This document shows positions 11,122-22,576 of a stretch of DNA of 64,000 bases, piece by piece. This DNA comes from Adiantum capillus-veneris. Lineage: Eukaryota > Streptophyta > Polypodiopsida > Polypodiales > Pteridaceae. Position numbers and translations under genes: made by a program. The DNA lies in assembly GCA_014529385.2 (NCBI GenBank), contig CM043949.1, positions 111,083,977 through 111,147,976 on the forward strand, written 5' to 3'. Each line of letters opens with the position of its first letter. Positions within the stretch are counted from its first letter, which is position 1. Under the pieces are notes generated by a model. The model made no database searches, was not told the origin of the DNA, and was given only the letters and a program-made list of their open reading frames with translations.

Positions 11122-12612
11122 GTAATTGTTTTGCTCCTTTGCTCTTCCTCGAGATCCATGTGAAACATTGTGCCCTATGTTAGATAGTCTCGTGGGGAGG
11201 TTCCTTCATAGACAACATCAGAATAACTAATTCTAAAGGCATGTCCTTTAAACAACACGTTTGATCTATGGTTTTCCTTGCTTAATTTCTCATCTTTCCT
11301 TGCTTATGCTCATGCTATTTTTACCATTACTGTTCAGTCACTTATGACGTTTGAGATTTTATCTCTCCAATTGATCAATGTTAATGTGCTGATAAAGGTT
11401 TGAAAGACCACAACATGGTTGCATAAAGTCCCTAGACTAATCCCACTGATTTTGCACCCGATAGGAGCCTAATGAGAAGGACAATAACTAAAGATTGCAC
11501 CTAGTTTATGTGTGCTCCTAGCTTGCGTCGATGCTATAGAATGTGCATTTGTTGTAGCAAAAGAGGAGACTAAACACAAAGAGAGAGATAGATTGTCATC
11601 TCGCAAAGCTCTCAGCTTGGGTCATTAGTAGAATGGTAAGCACATGCACATGGAAATGATCCATCTCTCTCTCACAAGCACACAGCTTGCAAGAGCAAGA
11701 CAATGCATTAGCACGGAAACCTCTTCACCTCACATCACCCAAAGAGTTCAACAAAGCTTGCAAGCTCTTGTTGATAGAGCTTGAACTATGTTAGCAACTT
11801 TGATCAATGTTGATTCATGTCTTTGGCCCCTACGCAGCTATTTGTTGCACACGATCCAGCGTAGACTGACTCAATGTGATGCACTCCAATGCTTAGTTGA
11901 CTAACTTCCATGGACCAATATCTTTTGTCAAAGATTTTCGTAAAGATTATGGCCTCACAGTAGCAAGTTCCAAAATTTTGTTTGTTTTTTGCATCAAAAA
12001 GTGGTTGTGCCATTGTGTATTTCGTAGTCCCTCTAGGAAACAAAAGATAAGCCGCTCTTAGCAAGGCATCTCCTCGGCTAGCAACTCAAAATGTACTTGA
12101 ATTAAAGGATGCCTTTTATGCAGGATTTTATACTCTTGCCTAAAGTATAGGATTTGCAGAAGAGAATTGTGTGCTAGTCTCATATTTATGAGATTCTTCC
12201 ATGAATGTTTTGGCTATGGTCTCAAAAGCCCGTAGCATAGCTATTAAAAGACATTAGAATTGTGTCAAAACTTGGTCCTTTAATGTTAAATTCAAATTCT
12301 TACACCATAGTGTGAACATCAATAACTTGTTAAACAAACTAGATATACCAAAATTTGGCTACATGATCAAAGATGTCTATTGTGAATTCAAACTTTTTGC
12401 ACAACTTAGCTAGCTTATATTGCCACATTGCCTCATGTTTGGAGTCATATGTCTTACCTCCACAATTGTCATATATACTTATCTATGGATCGATGGTAAA
12501 TTTATGGCTTAGTGGGCCCATGATTTTCTTGATGGCCATTGTTTTTCTCTCTAGGAGGAATCCCTAGAGAGGCACTTAACTACTCTTTTTCCAGCCTTGT
12601 TTACTAGGTGCT

Positions 12613-14188
12613 AGCATTGTCATAATAATCAATATCTAATTCTCCTAAATGATTTTCTCATATTAAACTGATCATTTAATGTGGGGAGGTACCAGGGGAG
12701 AAAAAGCTTGAATATTGGTTAAGTTGGCAGACCGGCCATAGTAGGGATCCAAAGGGGGGGCCATCTGCAAAAGAGCAATGTGCAACAATGGGCTAAAAAG
12801 ACCCTAAGGTTCAGCCCATTAAGACTTCCAAAATGCTAAGGTTCCAAAATTCAAAGGTTGTGTCCAAAGGTCAACCCTAGGGAAAATTGGATGCTTTGTG
12901 TGTGCCCTAAAAGTCTTTGCGCATCCCTACATGGGAGGCGGCGAGCCCTAAAGGTAGGGGATGAGAGAGAAAGCCACACACACACACACAAGCTCCCTTT
13001 ACACAAAGGGAATGAGGGACACATGTCAGCTCCCTAGGCCAGATGCCCACAAGGTGTGCCCAATTCCTATTGGAAGACCTTTGAAGTGGACCAATGAGAA
13101 CTAAGCTAGAGTAAATGTAGTTTAATTAATTTAAAAACATTTAATAAAAAAAACCACTGAGAATTAAGTCTCCTAGAAGGCTATTGGGCAGTCTCCCAAA
13201 GGGTCCAATGAGCATTCAGAAGCCCCATGGCTTGCCTGATTCCTATTGGCCAGGAGGCAAAGGGGTCCAATGAGAGTTTAGTTTAATTATTTAATTACCT
13301 AAAGCTCTCACAAAAGGGGAAAGGGGGACACATGTCAGAAGGCTATCACTTATGCTGCTTAATACCTATTGGCTTGACTCGGGGAGGTTCAATGAGGCAA
13401 AAGCCAGACCAAATTAGCAGCTAGGGCTTGCCCAAGAGAGAGAGGGGGCTGATTTTTGCTTGGCATTGGCACACACACACTCACACTTGACCATGTGTGA
13501 AGAAAAAATACTCTATCTCCTCCCAAGCTTTAATGGAGAGCTCATCACCTACTCCAAGCTTGTGAGATAGAAGCCTACATCAACACTCTCTTGGCATGTG
13601 GATGCAAATCGAACCAAGAGCCAAGCTTCAATGCATGCTCATCTTCTCTACCAAGCTAATTACTAAGCTAAGCTATGCTAATATGAGTGATTATGTGAGG
13701 AGATGTACATCTTTCTCGTAAGATACTCCTTCCTCTCAATCTACTCTCATACCCTGCTAGCTCTCACCATCTTCGAAGGTGTGTGAGGTCTTGGGTATGA
13801 GAACGGGGATAATTCAAGTTGTGTTTGATTAAGTGTTTTGCTTGGTGCATGAAGCTTCCATCTTCATTGCACTAGCTAGTCTTGAAGGAACACAAAGAAT
13901 TGTATTGTACAATGTCTCTCTTGATGGGAGAAACCATAATACAAAGCCTTTTGGAGGGGGGGACCGGCTCCATGCAAATCCGGTCCTGAACTGTTGTCAA
14001 TAGCTTAATTTCTCTCTCTTTTGAAAGTATTGTCGATGCTATCTAACTAGGTGTTATGCTTTTTGTTGCTCTCTCCACCCAAGCACTCTTGTAATTCTCG
14101 TTAGAAATCTATTCTAATGAAATGCCCACTATGTTCATGCTAATTTCCGCTACACATAAGTTATTAGGCCATTAAATGTTACAAGCAT
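12613..14188 (+). mobile_element. Solo LTR of the Ty3/gypsy chromovirus, with AGCAT target duplication
   Basis: The LTR (12618-14183, 1566 bp) begins TGTCATAATAATC and ends AATGTTACA, and is flanked on both sides by AGCAT (12613-12617 and 14184-14188). It is nearly identical to the two LTRs at 46036 and 60693, and the flanks match those of the full element in copy 3. A 22-bp piece between direct repeats of AGGGATCCAAAGG, present in both LTRs of copy 3, is missing here. No PBS or coding sequence remains. Short ORFs inside are not genes. Confidence 0.95.
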
Positions 14189-15050
14189 AGTTTCATCTCT
14201 ATGGTCTTGACAAAAGTTTTTCCTTACATGTGCTATGTTTTGGTATTGAATGTTGTGTAAAAGACTAGATGGATACTATCTACTAAAACGTAAGGGTTAC
14301 TATCATTTGTCTAAGTAGAAGAAGAGTGTATCACAAGCTCCTCTATGCATATGCAACACAAAGTGTGATGGGCGACAACCATCTATGCTAGGTGCTTCTT
14401 TTGTGCAGTAAGATCTGTTTTCACTATGGTTCTTGTAGAAAACTACTTTAGGTCATCCATAAAGAAATTTGGAGATAGAAAATTGGCCACTAAAGTCAAG
14501 TGGCATACCAATTTGATCGTTTTGCTATCTCTTCAAATAGTTGATCTTGTTCATCACATTGTTGAAGTGCTTGCTATTGTTGATTGATTGTGAAACCTGA
14601 TCATGAAATTGGTATATCCATAAAAATTTTATATATAGAACTTTACATATAGAAATCTTATATTTACCCTTTGTCTATATGTAGGCAAAAAAAAGGATTG
14701 GCCCTTGCGTTTCTTTCCCTAAAAACCCATTTTTAGGGGTTTTTTGACATTTTCTTCCTCTTTAGGTGTCAAAACAGGGCAAGTAGACATACGATTTTTA
14801 GGTTTTTGGGTGTTTTGAACACATTGACAGTGTCGAACACTAGGTAATATTTTTGTGAGTATTTGTTTATTTCGATGATGACAAAAGTCATATTGAATGA
14901 GCAATGTCAACTTCATGAAAAAGACACTCATATTTAATGAAAAGGTGATCGTTTTCAAGGACCAGTGGATCATTGAATGAGTAGGTGATACCTTTCTTAT
15001 ATTTTTGTTGATATCAACAAAAATATGGCTCTTCTCTCATGGAAGGAGCT

Positions 15051-15088
<38 letters not shown>

Positions 15089-15130
15089 AAAAGGCCCTCC
15101 AAAATTTCCTAATGTACATTGAAGGGATGA
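14189..15130. other. Non-coding stretch of copy 1
   Basis: AT-rich sequence with no convincing gene, ending in a CT microsatellite at about 15054-15082. Matches 62298-63235 in copy 3, where an 18-bp segment near 62905 is absent. Confidence 0.7.
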
Positions 15131-15277
15131 GTGAGACTCCCGTTATCTCCTTTGGTCGAGTGGCCAAGAAGACAAAACGAGAGAAGTTGTACATATGCAA
15201 ATACAATCTATATAACAAAAATAAGTGACCCACACCCTATTTTTAAATGTACCGATTATTATGGTTGGGGTCTCAAG

Positions 15278-15550
15278 TCATCGACTGCTCAACAGAATGT
15301 TAAGCAAGCTCAAGGTCGATTTAAGAAGTACGTTGATGAGCATCGCTGTCTTGCTACTTTTCAAGAAGGAGACAAGGTTTTCCTCAAGGTTTGGGAGCAT
15401 TCAAAAATTTTGAAGACGAAAAAAGTTGCTAAACTTTCATCACAATATTGTGGACCGTTTACCGTTCTCAAACGTATATGTCAAGTGGCCTAGAAGTTAG
15501 CTCTTCCCGAGCACTCACGAGTTCATCCTGTTTTTCATGTTAGCCTCGCT
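15278..15550 (+). pseudogene. Gypsy retrotransposon integrase C-terminal remnant
   Basis: The reading frame contains GRFKKYVDEHRCLATFQEGDK, KVAKLSSQYCGPFTVLKRI and, after an in-frame TAG at about 15491, LALPEHSRVHPVFHVSL. This is the typical C-terminal end of plant Ty3/gypsy integrases (GDKVFL, GPF, HPVFHVS). No upstream integrase core is present. It is a different family from the chromovirus in copy 3, whose equivalent reads LPNHWLIHNAFHVSL. It is duplicated at 63383-63653. Confidence 0.75.
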
Positions 15551-15779
15551 GGAGTCAAAAGAAGAGAAAATCTTTGAACTAGGATCATACTCAGAGCGAA
15601 CACACTTCCAATATGATCTGAAGACCAACGATGCTTTAGGTGGTGGATGGCCTTCTTGATCATCTTCATTGTGAAGAAAGAAGAGTTCATGGGTCGAGGC
15701 CAGGGTGGCTATGGAATCGGAGGTTGATGGTGTCTCTCTACATGATTGTGCCATACATGTGGGTCCTCAATAAGAGTAG

Positions 15780-16173
15780 TCAGGTGTGGCTCTCAAAGGG
15801 TGTGCCATGTTGTGCGTATAACCCACTCTTTACGTGCAACTTTGATCTCTTCAATACACTTGTTAAATCTCCTCCTTGCTTCACTGGAATACTCTCTCTT
15901 GCTTCATTGTCACTTACATTTATCTCTTCATTATTCTCTTTGTCAAACTGTATACTCCGTGGTCTCCCTCTGGCCTTGCGTTGCCTTGCTTCCATTACAT
16001 ATCCAGGTTTATGTCAGCTTGTATTGGATGCACTTGCTTTCTTCTTCCGTTGCACTGTCTCTTTGTCCCCTTCCATCACAAGCTCCTCATACAAAGGACT
16101 GCTAGCAACCAAACCTTTCAATGTGCTTGCAAGATGAGAAGGATTTTGAGATTCTCTTCGTTTGGCATTGGCG

Positions 16174-16175
<2 letters not shown>
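15780..16175 (-). pseudogene. Hypothetical protein remnant with AT-hook-like motif
   Basis: On the minus strand a frame runs from just after the (AC)n tract to 15780. It reads LASTLKGLVASSPLYEELVM and KETVQRKKKASASNTS, then one TGA (about 16014), then ARGRPRSIQFDKENNEEI and a final stop at 15780. The RGRPR core resembles an AT-hook. No family is recognised. The single stop and absent start suggest a fragment. Copy 3 contains only its 3' end before the window stops. Confidence 0.35.
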
Positions 16176-16178
<3 letters not shown>

Positions 16179-16215
<37 letters not shown>

Positions 16216-16230
16216 TCTCTCTCTCTCTGA
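16179..16230. repeat. (GT)n(CT)n compound microsatellite
   Basis: About 18 GT units followed by about 7 CT units. Confidence 0.9.
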
Positions 16231-16380
16231 AAGTGGCATTATGGTATGTGGGTGCTATTTTGTGATAGATAGATTGATATTCGCACGTCATTGTGCACAC
16301 TGGTCCAAGTCATAGTCATATATCATTTTGGACACTAGAAGTAGTTAATATAACATTTCATTTCATCTTTACTACACACA

Positions 16381-16421
16381 GGCGCACACACACACACACA
16401 CACAAGCACGCGCACACATAC

Positions 16422-16518
<97 letters not shown>
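16381..16518. repeat. (CA)n then long (CT)n microsatellite
   Basis: CA-rich stretch to 16420, then more than 45 uninterrupted CT units. A shorter CT tract lies at 16734-16765. The stretch 16520-17080 otherwise holds no gene. Confidence 0.9.
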
Positions 16519-16520
<2 letters not shown>

Positions 16521-16731
16521 ATTTCCCTGCCCTGACTCTATTTCTGCTCCCTCGAATCATTCACATATCTCTGATCTATCTCTTTGTGAAAAAAGTGATA
16601 ATATGGCGCATGTATGACATTTTGCTAAAAATAGAATCGTATTCGCGCGCCATTGTGCAAACTGGAAAAAATCATGGGCAATGGTCATTTTGGCTTATGA
16701 AGTAGTCCCAATAACATACAATTTTCTCTTT

Positions 16732-16767
<36 letters not shown>

Positions 16768-17084
16768 GTCTCTCTCTGCGATGAAGGATGTAGCTGTCTC
16801 TATATTTATGTGAGGTGCTACACTAAGCATCCAAATGAATGTGGTACAACCCATAAAGTGTGAAAATGACCTCTGTATTAAAATTGTACGGTGCAATAAA
16901 TGCCCACTAGTTACATTTAGTTTTTTGACATGTGTAAAGAATGTAGTGGTTATTTATCGTGCATGGTGGCAACGGTAATTTGAATGCCTAGATTGAGAGA
17001 GGAAGAGAGAGAGAGAAATAGAATGATAAGGAGGGCAAGAACAAGGAAGAGAGAGAGTGAGAGAGAGAGACGCAACATGGTTTA

Positions 17085-17088
<4 letters not shown>

Positions 17089-17154
<66 letters not shown>
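17089..17154. repeat. (GA)n microsatellite, with (CA)n at 17210-17227
   Basis: Over 30 GA units. ORFs made of SLSLSL or RERERE repeats in this area are translation artefacts of the tract. Confidence 0.9.
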
Positions 17155-17157
<3 letters not shown>

Positions 17158-17514
17158 TTAGAGGTTGTACACACAAAGAGAGGGACAAAGGGAGAGACAG
17201 GCACAAACACACACACACACACACACAGATAGAGAAAGGTACACAAAGATGTTGTGAGACAATAGAGAGTGAAGGCTTGAAGTGTTCTTAAGGTACTAGT
17301 GAGGTTAACATTTCTGGAAGGTTTCCATGCCAATCCCAAGAAAAGGTAGCAAAATTGTATAGCTTTGTAGCAGAAATCTGCATAAATTTGTTTTTGCCAT
17401 GATAACCACCTGTGAGCATTCACTTAGGACGTACGCCACGTGATGGTTCATCTACTATTGTTTGTTTCTTCTACACGTGGTTTTGATGTCAATATTGAGA
17501 AGAAGTCCATGGTT

Positions 17515-17720
17515 TGCTAGTGGGTGGAGGATCACTTTTTACCCAACGACATATTTCAAAAATGGATGACTAGTACATTTGGTGCTTGGGATACTTAGTT
17601 GCTTCAAGCGTGTCTACTCTATAGTCAATATATATCAATACTCCAAAGTAGATTGACCAGCTCTACTTGGTGCTTGGGAGACATTGGTTAAACTAAAGTG
17701 TGTTGACCATGGAAGCGGGC
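17515..17720 (-). mobile_element. Diverged 3' UTR fragment of a related gypsy element
   Basis: On the minus strand this is similar to the 3' untranslated region at 60450-60610 of the retrotransposon in copy 3. Shared words include ATGGATGACTAGT, CATTTGGTGCTTG and AGCTCTACTTGGTG. It is much more diverged than the duplicated segments and no LTR border is visible, so it is an older insertion of a related family. Confidence 0.5.
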
Positions 17721-19499
17721 ACAAGCAGTGGTATGTATGCTGACAAGTAGATGGCAAAGGATTGAAGCAGGTATCAAGATCCTAAGCAGGCAAGTGGTAG
17801 CTGAATTGTATGCTTGATGTGGTTTCATAGGCTGAAAGAGCTCCAAAAATGGGCTAGGTGGGATGACAAGGAAGGAGGTCTGAAATTGCTAGTATTTTTC
17901 TTGGAATGTAGTGTTTGAAGACTTGGTCCAAATGTCTCTTCAATAGAGTTGTAGGGTGCAAGGTATGGGTTTTTAAAGCTTGAGTGTGTTGCAAAGGCTA
18001 GATGGACAGGGCGGGTGATGACAGGTGATCAAAGCTAGTTTTAGTGGAGAGACGTGAAGAGCTCACTGGGCGGAGCATGCTGGTCTTTTTAGGTCGTCAA
18101 TCAGAGTCCTGGTTGCCACATTATTGCCAGTTAAAGTTTAATAAGGGGCCAGTTATGTGCCAGTATGGTCGCCTTGATCAATGTGCCATCTGAGGTTTTT
18201 TGAGCTTTGCCATGATTTTTATGAGTTCTATGCAGGAAGTGAATGCCATGGGAGTTTACATCTCATTAATCGGGCATCAGATTATCAAACAAGAGTTTTG
18301 GGCTTATGGGTGAGTCTATCAATTAGTTAGCTATGACAAAGGGTTAAAATAGTCACTCTAGTACTAGATAAGTTAGAAAAATTATCTATAGGCAAGATTC
18401 CCTATTTGTTTTTATGAGCAGAGATAAGAGAACTAACTGTACAACTCCAAATAAAAGCTTGAGTTTTTAACTTTAAGCTCAATGGAAGTCTTTTCTTTTT
18501 CTTTTTCTTTCTCTTTTCTTCTTCATTTTTTTTCACATTTTGCTAAAGAGCATTTTTTGTGAGTGCTTATTTTGCATGCCTGAGGTTTTTTTGCTTCTCA
18601 AGGAAAAGCGCCCCACTGGGAATCTCTAGGACTCTAATGACATAGGCTATATGTGAGTGAAGTACCAAAATCCAGCTAGGATTTCTCATCCAGCTTAAGC
18701 TTTTACACTTGTGGCACTTTTGTGCTTCCATATCCTTTGTATTCTTACTAGTGCTCTTTGTTGTGAAGTGAGCAAGCCTCTCTATGCCTAAAACCCTCCT
18801 AAGGTCTCAAACATTTAAATAATTCTGCCAACTAGGACTAGTAGGTCAAGTAAATGAGTTAACCTAAAGTCACAGCCTCCTAACCTCAATGCTTATCAAT
18901 AAGACTAAACTCTATGTTAATTAACTAAAGCATGTACAAACTTATTTATCTCTATTGGAGATAACAAGAAATAATAAAATGGACTCAATCAAACCATAAA
19001 AAGCCACAATAAGCAAATATAGGTGTACAAAAACATATAGCATAGGAAGTGATACACCTGGAGAAATATGATGCAGCTCCTAGCTATGAAAATTGGCATA
19101 TAACTCGGAAGCTCAACGGAACCATGCAATCTGGAAGTTGAAGTCCATCTATGCTGCAAAATCATAAGGCAAGACACTACCACCTAGAAAGGTGTGTCAG
19201 CATAGTAGTGAAAGTTTTATTACAAAATGAAAGAATCCTAAACTAGGGTCTCAAACCTGGATACCTAGAGAGAAAAAAAATGTAGGAAAAAAATACCTCT
19301 AATATAAATGCATGCGGCTAGTGCACCACAGTCAATATGCTCAAGTCAATGGTCTAGTGCAGCTAGGAGGGACAAGAGAACTCTCTCCAAACAATAAAGG
19401 TTGTAATCTTCTATCTCTCTGTCTAATGGTCAATGGCTAGCTAGCACCTAGCTCCATATGGATGGTAGAATCTTTAGCACAAGTAATGGGTCTAGGGAG
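17721..19499. other. No recognisable gene
   Basis: AT-rich sequence with only short ORFs and a T/C-rich tract at about 18490-18540. It may contain more of the flanking decayed retroelements, but I see no domain or border. Confidence 0.5.
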
Positions 19500-19775
19500 G
19501 ACATCAGCCTATGACTATGTCATCAAATAACTCTGTAGCTTAGAATCCCTCAACGGATGACTCTTGCCTAGCTCTAAATCAATAGCATGATGAATAGGAA
19601 TCTCTGGTGAGCAATGGCTCATGGCACCTTGTGGTGTAATAAGTGGTAGGCTCTTTGGTAGCCAAATTTTCAATGTTCGTGGTATCTCAAGGAAGGTATG
19701 GCGAGCTCTCCTCATATGTGGTCGTGGATATCTAGCTCGTGGATGTCTTCAGCGTGGAGTAGGCCTCTCTAATGG

Positions 19776-20696
19776 TCATGAAAACGGTCTAGATCTTTGT
19801 GGTATAGGTGTGGTCAAAGAAACTATAGTAGATCTAGGAGGATGTGCAATGGTCTGTGGTCTAGGAACCCAACTTTGTCTATGTCCTCTATAGAATCCCT
19901 GTGCCTCTAGTGACTGCCTAGATGTGAGCCAACCATGTGATAGTCCATCATGTGTGTTGTGGCTCTCAAACCAAAATGGCATGTCGTCACTAGCTAAAGG
20001 TCTAACATGTGTCATCATGGGAGGCACATAAACATGTCTAGTAGTCCTATCATAAGCTCTCCATGACAAGATATAGGCCTGATATGTCCTAGATGGCTCA
20101 TGGGTGGGACTACTCTTGGTGGGAACATCCTCTAATGTAGGCTCTACCTCTCGGAGTATCTCAAGTACAATGGTAGAAGTCGCTCTCATCAAAGGTGTCC
20201 CTGGATCCTGATGTGTGACGTCTACACTCGAGGGGTGACACTCATGGTCTCTAAATACCTCATTTGTCTGTGTCTTGAATGGGGTGTCTGTGTGCTCAAT
20301 CATCAATGAATCTGGTGGTGAATGCTCATGAGTAGGTGTCTCTATGCAGGCATCTGTCTCTATAGGTATCTCGGTCTCTAAAGGCTCTGTAGTAATGTCC
20401 ACACTCTCATGGTCATGTGCATCGGCTATCTCCTCATGTATAGGCTGTGGTGGGACATCTACCTCTATGATAGATGCAAGGGGATCATCAATAATAGCTA
20501 TGGAATCTGGCACTCTATCAATCTCTAGTGTCTCAATGCTTGTGCCTAGTGTAGGAGCAATCTCACTAGATTGTACATCCCTCGTAGAACAAGTATCAAC
20601 CTCTGGATTTGGCAATGTAGGTGGCTCCATGGTAGGTCCCTCTAGTGTAATCGTCCTATCGTCAATCTCAACATTCGTCCTCTTTATCTCAATCAC
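19776..20696 (-). pseudogene. Acidic Thr/Pro-rich protein of the decayed retroelement
   Basis: An open frame of 306 codons. The N-terminal two thirds is acidic and rich in Thr, Pro, Ile and Glu; the C-terminal part is basic and aromatic (WFESHNTHDGLSHGWLTSRQ, FYRGHRQSW). No family is recognised. It is preceded by related minus-strand frames at 20723-21037 and 21194-21586, probably one original reading frame now split by stops and frameshifts. Confidence 0.35.
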
Positions 20697-20722
20697 TCTA
20701 GATCGCAGCTGATCAACTATGC

Positions 20723-21037
20723 TCAGTGAAAAAATCTGTCTAGGTGATGAAGCTTTGGGAGGTGACCTGGTACAAGATATCTGTATAGGATGTGTATGTG
20801 AACTCTCGGCGAGTATCTGTCTAGTATCCTAGCCATGCGTGGAGAATAGGGCAATCCAATCATCAAACAGTAAATCTCACCCAATGGGTCCCTATAAATC
20901 CTATCACGAAGATCTTCAATAAGATATTCCATAACGCTCATGGCTGGCTCAATATACCATCTCGTCTGCTCACATCTGTATCTACGTCCACAATCATCAA
21001 CATAAGTCAATGTGTGCTCCAATATACATAACAGCAC
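20723..21037 (-). pseudogene. Middle fragment of the decayed retroelement ORF
   Basis: A 104-codon minus-strand frame containing EYLIEDLRDRIYRDPLGEIY and LPYSPRMARILDRY. It is separated by 26 bp from the 19776-20696 frame. The composition looks like real protein, but no family is recognised and there is no clear start. Confidence 0.3.
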
Positions 21038-21193
21038 TATCCTATGATGTACATGGGTATCTTAACAATCATCAGGATGTGCTCTGTCAATAGCATCATA
21101 TGGGTTGGTCGGTAGGGACATGTATGTGCCCTTGAGTTCATCGGTAAAGAACTCAGTCGTACCAAAATGTCTCCTCTGAACTCTGGCTATCTG

Positions 21194-21586
21194 TCATGTA
21201 GAAGGGTCTATGTCGTCTAAGAAGGTACCTCTGCTATAGAAATGGGCGTCATGGTCAAGAAACCAAGGCATAGCTCCTCTCTGGCCTACAAAATGTAGCA
21301 CAATCTCATCTCCGTCTTCAATACTCGGAGTGTCAACCCTAGGCTCGGCTCGTGCCTGCATGGTGGCTCTAGGTGATCTAGCAATCATCAGTAAATCTGG
21401 TGCATGTGAACTAGAAAGCTCAATATCTAGTGTGCTCATGGCTGGCAATGTGGAAGGTGGTACCATGTCTACAACCTCTCTAGCATGTGTGCTGATAATA
21501 GGGATAGTCAAAATCTGAGGTGTAATTGTCTCTGTGGCTCGTAGCTCTGGTCGTGCACTAGTATGGCTCTGCATCCTACGCTCCAT
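21194..21586 (-). pseudogene. 5' fragment of the decayed retroelement ORF
   Basis: A 130-codon minus-strand frame starting MERRMQSHTSARPELRATE and ending FYSRGTFLDDIDPST. It is the first coding-like stretch after the 2.4 kb leader that follows the PBS-like site. No domain recognised. Confidence 0.3.
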
Positions 21587-22411
21587 ATCTGCCCTAGCCT
21601 CTGCTACGATCTCTGCTAAGGTCAGTCTCCTAGATGGTGGTGAGGATGGAAATCATGGAGATGATCTAACCTAAAGATCCATGACTGCCAAAGTCTAGCA
21701 TTCTAGGTCAAATCTGGTGCTAGGGGGCAATAAACCAATGCACTAGGTGCAAGGCGTAATCTGGCAATGAATGGCTATTCAAATGGTAATCGGAATCTCT
21801 CTGTGTAATCTGGCTCTAAAATCGGTCACTCGGTCAAAGTCATAGCCAAATGTAGGTCTAGTAACCAAATCGAGCTCTAATTGCACGTCGGTGTGCTAAG
21901 AATAGCCAAAAGCAGCCAAATCACGATCTCACATGTGAACAGGCTCTAACTAGCTAAATCTAGTAAATATCAAGACCAAAAAGAATCTCTATCGCAAGTC
22001 GAGGTCAAATATGGTAAATCGTAAGACTTTGCGATCAAATCGATCCAAAATGCAATATTGCGCGTGAAACATCTTTAAAACGTGTAATCTGGAAAATCGT
22101 AGACCCAAAATCAAAATCCATGTCAAACAAGATCTGTGTGTGTGATCTGGCTTGAATATGCTAAAAACGGGTCAGATCGACAAAATCGGACAATTTCTGA
22201 TGAAATTTGATTCTTGGGGCTCTAAATGCGTGTGAAAGGGGCGTGTACGGATGTTTGATGCATGTGCAATGCATTAAAGAGAAACAAAACATAGAAAAGC
22301 AAACAAAATGAAAATTTTGGTTTTTTGAGTTTTTGAATTTATTTAATTATTTTTATTTATTTTATTTACTTTTATTTTTTTGTCTCTTGTTTGTTTGCGC
22401 GAGAGAGAAAA

Positions 22412-22414
22412 CGT

Positions 22415-22458
<44 letters not shown>

Positions 22459-22576
22459 TTTTTGTGACTTTGTTTGTTTGTTTCTTTGTGTGTTGAGTTT
22501 CTTGTCTTTTCTTCTTTTGTTTGTTTTGCTTTTGTTTGTTGTGTGTGTGTGTGTGTGTGTGTATGTGTGTGTGTAG
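22412..22576. repeat. Two (GT)n tracts with a T/G-rich spacer
   Basis: (GT)n at about 22412-22454 and 22538-22574, inside the leader of the decayed retroelement. ORFs here are artefacts. Confidence 0.85.

Larger units (their letters stand above)
6148..15900. repeat. Segmental duplicate, copy 1
   Basis: This segment is almost identical to 31152-35856 (copy 2, up to about 10745 here) and to 39598-64000 (copy 3, apart from the retrotransposon body). The right limit cannot be seen because copy 3 runs off the window. Apart from the entries listed separately, 6151-10764 and 11122-12612 hold only short ORFs without recognisable domains and AT-rich non-coding sequence; I see no gene there. Confidence 0.92.

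Noticed and set aside
13858-14045. ORF in the LTRs (also 47280-47468 and 61943-62155)
   Set aside because: It lies inside the LTR, differs by frameshift among the copies, and has no similarity to known proteins.
12618-14183. The solo LTR as a visible mosaic of the 5' and 3' LTRs of copy 3
   Set aside because: It matches the 5' LTR at some sites and the 3' LTR at others, but the pattern is scattered and is explained by the solo LTR keeping ancestral bases while each other LTR gained private changes.
15515-15754. Minus-strand ORF over the integrase remnant
   Set aside because: It is the antisense of the gypsy pol end, a common false call in plant genomes.
16293-17224. ORFs rich in SLSLSL, RERERE, THTHTH or CVCVCV
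   Set aside because: They are translations of CT, GA, CA and GT microsatellites.
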